A stretch of DNA of 36,296 nucleotides from Acidobacteriota bacterium. GTDB taxonomy: Bacteria > Acidobacteriota > Thermoanaerobaculia > Multivoradales > J023. The notes under the pieces were generated by a model, which did no database searches, was not told the origin of the DNA, and worked only from the letters and a program-made list of their open reading frames with translations. Location of the stretch: positions 1-36,296 of the forward strand of contig JAJCXO010000069.1 in NCBI GenBank assembly GCA_029263395.1. Direction: 5' to 3'. The translations under genes and the position numbers were made by a program. Positions 33,985-36,296 of this stretch are shown here, piece by piece; position 1 is the stretch's first letter, and every line of letters starts with the position of its first letter.

Positions 33985-35223
33985 TCAGAAACCGGCGCGG
34001 AAGACGAGGGTCTCAGGATGGAAGATCTTCCAGTCGAACCAGAAGTCCTTCAGCAGATGGATCTTCTGCAAGCTCCTACCTGCCATCGGCCCCGCGATCG
34101 CACGTCCCGAAAAATCCCACTCGCTGCCGGTCTCGCTATCGATCAAGACCAGTGGCCCTTCAGTGCCTGGTTTCAGATACATCTCCAAGGTAGCGCCGTC
34201 GAGACGCCGATCAAAACAACGAATTGACTCACCGTCGCGGGCCACCACCAGCAGTAGCGGCACCTCCCCGATTTGATCGACCACCGGGTTTTGTTTCACC
34301 AAAACCTCGACCGGATAAGCCTTCGATTGACCCTCCAGCTCGACGCCGACGATCAACTCACGCTGGGGTAATACATCGTTCGGATCCGCCGACATCGGCA
34401 GGCCAAACTCCTTCACCGCCTCGAGGCCTTCGTGGAAGTTCTTTTTGGAGAGTTCCGCCTCTGCCGTGCTCACCAGCACACGACTCTGGGGATGCTCGCG
34501 TTTCCAAATCTCGAAGCTGACTTCATCGGACATCACCAGCTCCAGGCTCTTGCCCTTCAGCGGACCAAAAATCGCCTCGCCGGTGACCTGCTGCCACCAG
34601 CTGCCAGTCTGCTCATCTTCCATGATGAAGTTCTGATTGTTGAGACCCATCAAGCGAAAGGTCAGCCGCTGGCCATCCACTACGGAATTCCACACCAGAC
34701 CGGTGCGGCAGAGGCTTCAGTAAGTTGCCACAATCGGCTGTTGCCCGACCACGTCATTGGCGATGTGGTGGTAAGCCATCACCTTCACCGGGTAGGCCCG
34801 GGCCTCGCCGTCGATTTCGACACCCATCACCGGCCCATCCGCCGCGTCGTATTCGAGCTCGGCGATCGGAACATGTTCGATGTGTGACAACGGCTTGAAC
34901 AGCATGATCTCGATCCGCTTCACATGGGTCGCGCCAACCGCCCCGGCCAGCAGCATCAAACATCCCACCGCACCGACGTACGACCGCCAAGTCCACGCCG
35001 CCACCCGATGGCGCCACAGCGCCACGATCGACACCACACCCAGCACCAACAACAGCACCGTCCACCGCGGCGACCACACGTCGAACCAGTAGTTCCTAGC
35101 CAGCGTCTCCGACGTCTGCGCAACCATCGGACTCATCCATTTTTGCGCTATCGCCACCGCCCCCAAAGTCACCACGGCGGCGATCGTCACACTGGACAAC
35201 AAGACGACGTACACACGACGCAT
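33985..35223 (-). CDS. DUF3179 selenoprotein (Sec169, U-x-x-C motif), membrane-anchored
   Basis: One 412-residue protein read through an in-frame TGA at 34717-34719. Three transmembrane segments (about 5-26, 53-70, 82-99) precede two DUF3179-like repeats (about 118-250 and 290-412). The TGA codes residue 169 in T-Y-U-S-L-C-R-T-G, where, as I recall the family, the first Cys of a T-Y-C-x-x-C-G/R-T-G motif sits. A hairpin of bacterial SECIS type follows it (34690-34708). The downstream 236-residue part is in the same frame with no other stop and has no ribosome site of its own. The start ATG at 35223 has GGAAGGAG 7 bases upstream. DUF3179 function is unknown; a redox role for U/C is inferred. 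The alternative is a nonsense mutation or sequencing error. Confidence 0.88.
34690..34708 (-). promoter_or_regulatory. SECIS element (selenocysteine insertion hairpin)
   Basis: On the minus strand, 8 bases after the TGA, CCGCACC pairs perfectly with GGTGTGG (7 bp, one G-T pair) around the loop GGTCT. The upper 4 bp of the stem begin 11 bases after the TGA. That spacing and the GGTCT sequence match the SelB-binding hairpin of E. coli fdhF (GGUCU in its loop). The hairpin lies within the coding sequence, as in bacterial selenoprotein genes. Confidence 0.85.
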
Positions 35224-35431
35224 ACGGGTGCTCCTTCCCGATCGTTAGCAGGCTCAGACAGCGACGGCTCCAACGATACCCGAGCCAGAGGATACCGACT
35301 AGACGTCTCGTCCTGCCGAGGATGCACTAGTTGTCCTCATCGGCCAGAAGAGCCAAGTCGAGCACCCCACCCACGGTAGAGATGCCGTCCCTGCTCCGAC
35401 AGAGCGTCTGGTCCGCGGTCAACATAGCGAA

Positions 35432-35569
35432 CCGGAGCAGTCAGACCGTCGGTACCGCCTCGGTCATCGCGTCCTATCTCATTCAGGACCCAATAGCGCA
35501 CAGTGGAAGTCGACTCAACTCTTTCAGAACGCGTTGGCCGAAGCGGTACCCACGGTCTGAATGATTCGG
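35432..35569. repeat. imperfect inverted repeat, 34-bp arms
   Basis: The segment 35536-35569 matches the complement of 35432-35465 at 28 of 34 positions, with GCGGTACC and ACGGTCTGA as fully shared blocks. Weaker similarity continues about 15 bp inward. The enclosed 70 bp have no transposase-like frame. A small non-autonomous element or two diverged copies of one sequence are both possible. Confidence 0.6.
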
Positions 35570-36021
35570 AACGCAATCGACAACGCCGTAATCGTGGTTT
35601 GAAAGGGCCCTCGTCGCCGGGACTGCCGCCTGGGCGCGACTAGGCCCACCCCAGGCGAGGCCAAATTTCTTCTCTCAGGCCCATAAAATACTCGTGGAAG
35701 CTGGTTTTTCGGCCATGCAAGGGTAGGGCGTGCGCACGCGCGCACGCAGGCTCGAATCGCTGAGGAGGGGGGGACGCGCGCCGGATCCTGCCGTTCTGGG
35801 AGACAGCTGCCAGCAAGAACCCGAGCGGGAGCCCAACCCACCAAGTTGCGCTGAAGCAAAGCCACACCAGGAGTCAGGAACAGGACTCATCTCAGTGTAG
35901 TCCAACACTTGGCGCAGCCTGCTGGTGTTCCCGAGCTTCAACTCGCGTCCTGCCGGCGGGACATGACCTCTCCAACCTTCCAACTCCCGCCCTGGGCCCG
36001 CCAGGAGACGTGTTGTGACCA

Positions 36022-36164
36022 CGGAAAGATCGTCTCCCGCCGTTGGGTCCCCAGAACCGACCCGCGAAGGGTCTTCTCCCGCCGTTGGTCGCGATAACTG
36101 ACGATCGAAAAGTCTTCTCCCGGTGGGAGGGCCCTAGTTTTGACGTCCGAAAGGTCTTCTCCCG
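36022..36164. repeat. four 17-bp repeats spaced about 42 bp apart
   Basis: Copies of CGAAAGGTCTTCTCCCG-like sequence start at 36022 (most diverged), 36065, 36106 and 36148, i.e. intervals of 43, 41 and 42 bp. The first two copies also share the following CCGTTGG. The spacing changes the reading frame, so conservation is at DNA or RNA level. Confidence 0.7.
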
Positions 36165-36254
36165 AGGGCTTTTTTCGAGCCTGCTCGGACGAATCACCCA
36201 AAACAGCCCCCAATTCGCCCAATTCGGCCAAATTTGACGCACAAACCACCCTGA

Positions 36255-36275
36255 CGGTGACGATCATCGTCACCG
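36255..36275. repeat. palindrome with 10-bp arms
   Basis: CGGTGACGAT and ATCGTCACCG flank a single central C. The form suits a dimeric repressor operator, but the neighbouring gene lies outside the window. Confidence 0.7.
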
Positions 36276-36296
36276 ATTCGATGTTGATGCCGAAGA

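Larger units (their letters stand above)
35224..36296. other. region without a convincing gene, rich in repeats
   Basis: 1073 bp. Open frames are present on both strands but are Arg/Ser-rich, lack family resemblance, and lie over repeats. Visible structures are the promoter region of the selenoprotein operon (nearest the 35223 end), an inverted repeat (35432-35465 / 35536-35569), an alternating purine-pyrimidine tract GCGTGCGCACGCG-CGCACGC (35728-35747), four interspersed repeats with about 42-bp spacing (36022-36164) and a near-perfect palindrome (36255-36275). Confidence 0.6.

Noticed and set aside
34695-34719. DUF3179 gene as a pseudogene or as two separate genes
   Set aside because: The stop is a TGA exactly at the expected motif Cys, the frame continues intact for 236 residues, the apparent second start lacks a ribosome site and lies in the SECIS hairpin, and tRNA-Sec is present.
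35327-35425. 32-codon minus-strand frame upstream of the selenoprotein gene
   Set aside because: Too short, no ribosome site and no family resemblance; part of it overlaps the repeat-rich stretch.
35728-35747. Alternating purine-pyrimidine tract as a functional Z-DNA site
   Set aside because: The tract is real but short, and nothing around it suggests a role.
36022-36164. CRISPR array
   Set aside because: Only four 17-bp repeats with several mismatches each, spacers of about 25 bp, and no cas genes in view.
36140-36296. Partial gene running off the window on the plus strand (frame ending T-V-T-I-I-V-T-D-S-M-L-M-P-K)
   Set aside because: The end of this frame faintly recalls a cupredoxin-type strand, but there is no signal peptide, no credible start and it overlaps the repeats; the opposite strand is open too.
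35938-36296. Minus-strand frame open to the window edge (F-G-I-N-I-E-S-V-T-M-I-V)
   Set aside because: Only the first 15 or so residues look protein-like and the rest crosses the 42-bp repeats in a changing frame. It could be the 3' end of a gene, but I cannot support it.

Overview
The window looks like a chromosomal segment of a GC-rich Gram-negative (diderm) bacterium. It carries two outer-membrane beta-barrel proteins, a TamB-type envelope protein, an LptM-like lipoprotein and dapF. The purine genes are of the small PurL + PurQ + PurS type and trmFO is present, both unlike gammaproteobacteria. Acidobacteriota (perhaps Thermoanaerobaculia-like) is my best guess from gene content, but the partial 16S alone does not settle it. 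Most of the window is ordinary housekeeping sequence with dense gene packing.

Layout. 1-415: 5' part of a 16S rRNA gene (minus), preceded by a leader and two consensus tandem promoters. 945-7352: a minus-strand purine operon purS-purQ-purL-purF-purM-purN. 7502-10700: two metallo-beta-lactamase-fold hydrolases and a GAF/HD-GYP protein. 10747-10781: an intrinsic terminator. 10816-15162: a minus-strand envelope group of a secreted TPR protein, a secreted unknown protein, and a large metallopeptidase/beta-propeller/outer-membrane-barrel fusion. 15524-23955: plus-strand dprA, trmFO, xerC, hslV, hslU, an LptM-motif lipoprotein and dapF. 23974-30357: one 2127-residue protein in which a TamB-like part is fused to a TamA/Omp85-like part. 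30486-30585: a selenocysteine tRNA gene. 30830-31924: CDP-glucose 4,6-dehydratase. 31893-35223: a minus-strand operon of a DUF3179 protein, an alkaline phosphatase and an UPF0175/DUF3368 toxin-antitoxin pair. 35224-36296: no convincing gene, but several repeats.

The most striking result is that the DUF3179 gene is split by one in-frame TGA. The TGA lies where I recall the family having the first Cys of its C-x-x-C motif. It is followed at the right distance by a perfect 7-bp hairpin with a GGTCT loop, which is what a bacterial SECIS looks like. About 4 kb away is a tRNA-Sec gene with its own promoter. I therefore annotate one continuous selenoprotein (Sec169, U-S-L-C motif). The protein contains two copies of the domain, and the second has lost both redox residues.

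Other points of interest are the TamB-TamA single-chain fusion, the protease-propeller-barrel fusion, an HslV with a Bacillus-type N-terminus, the LptM-like lipoprotein beside dapF, and an unusual number of short tandem repeats with 13-19 bp units.
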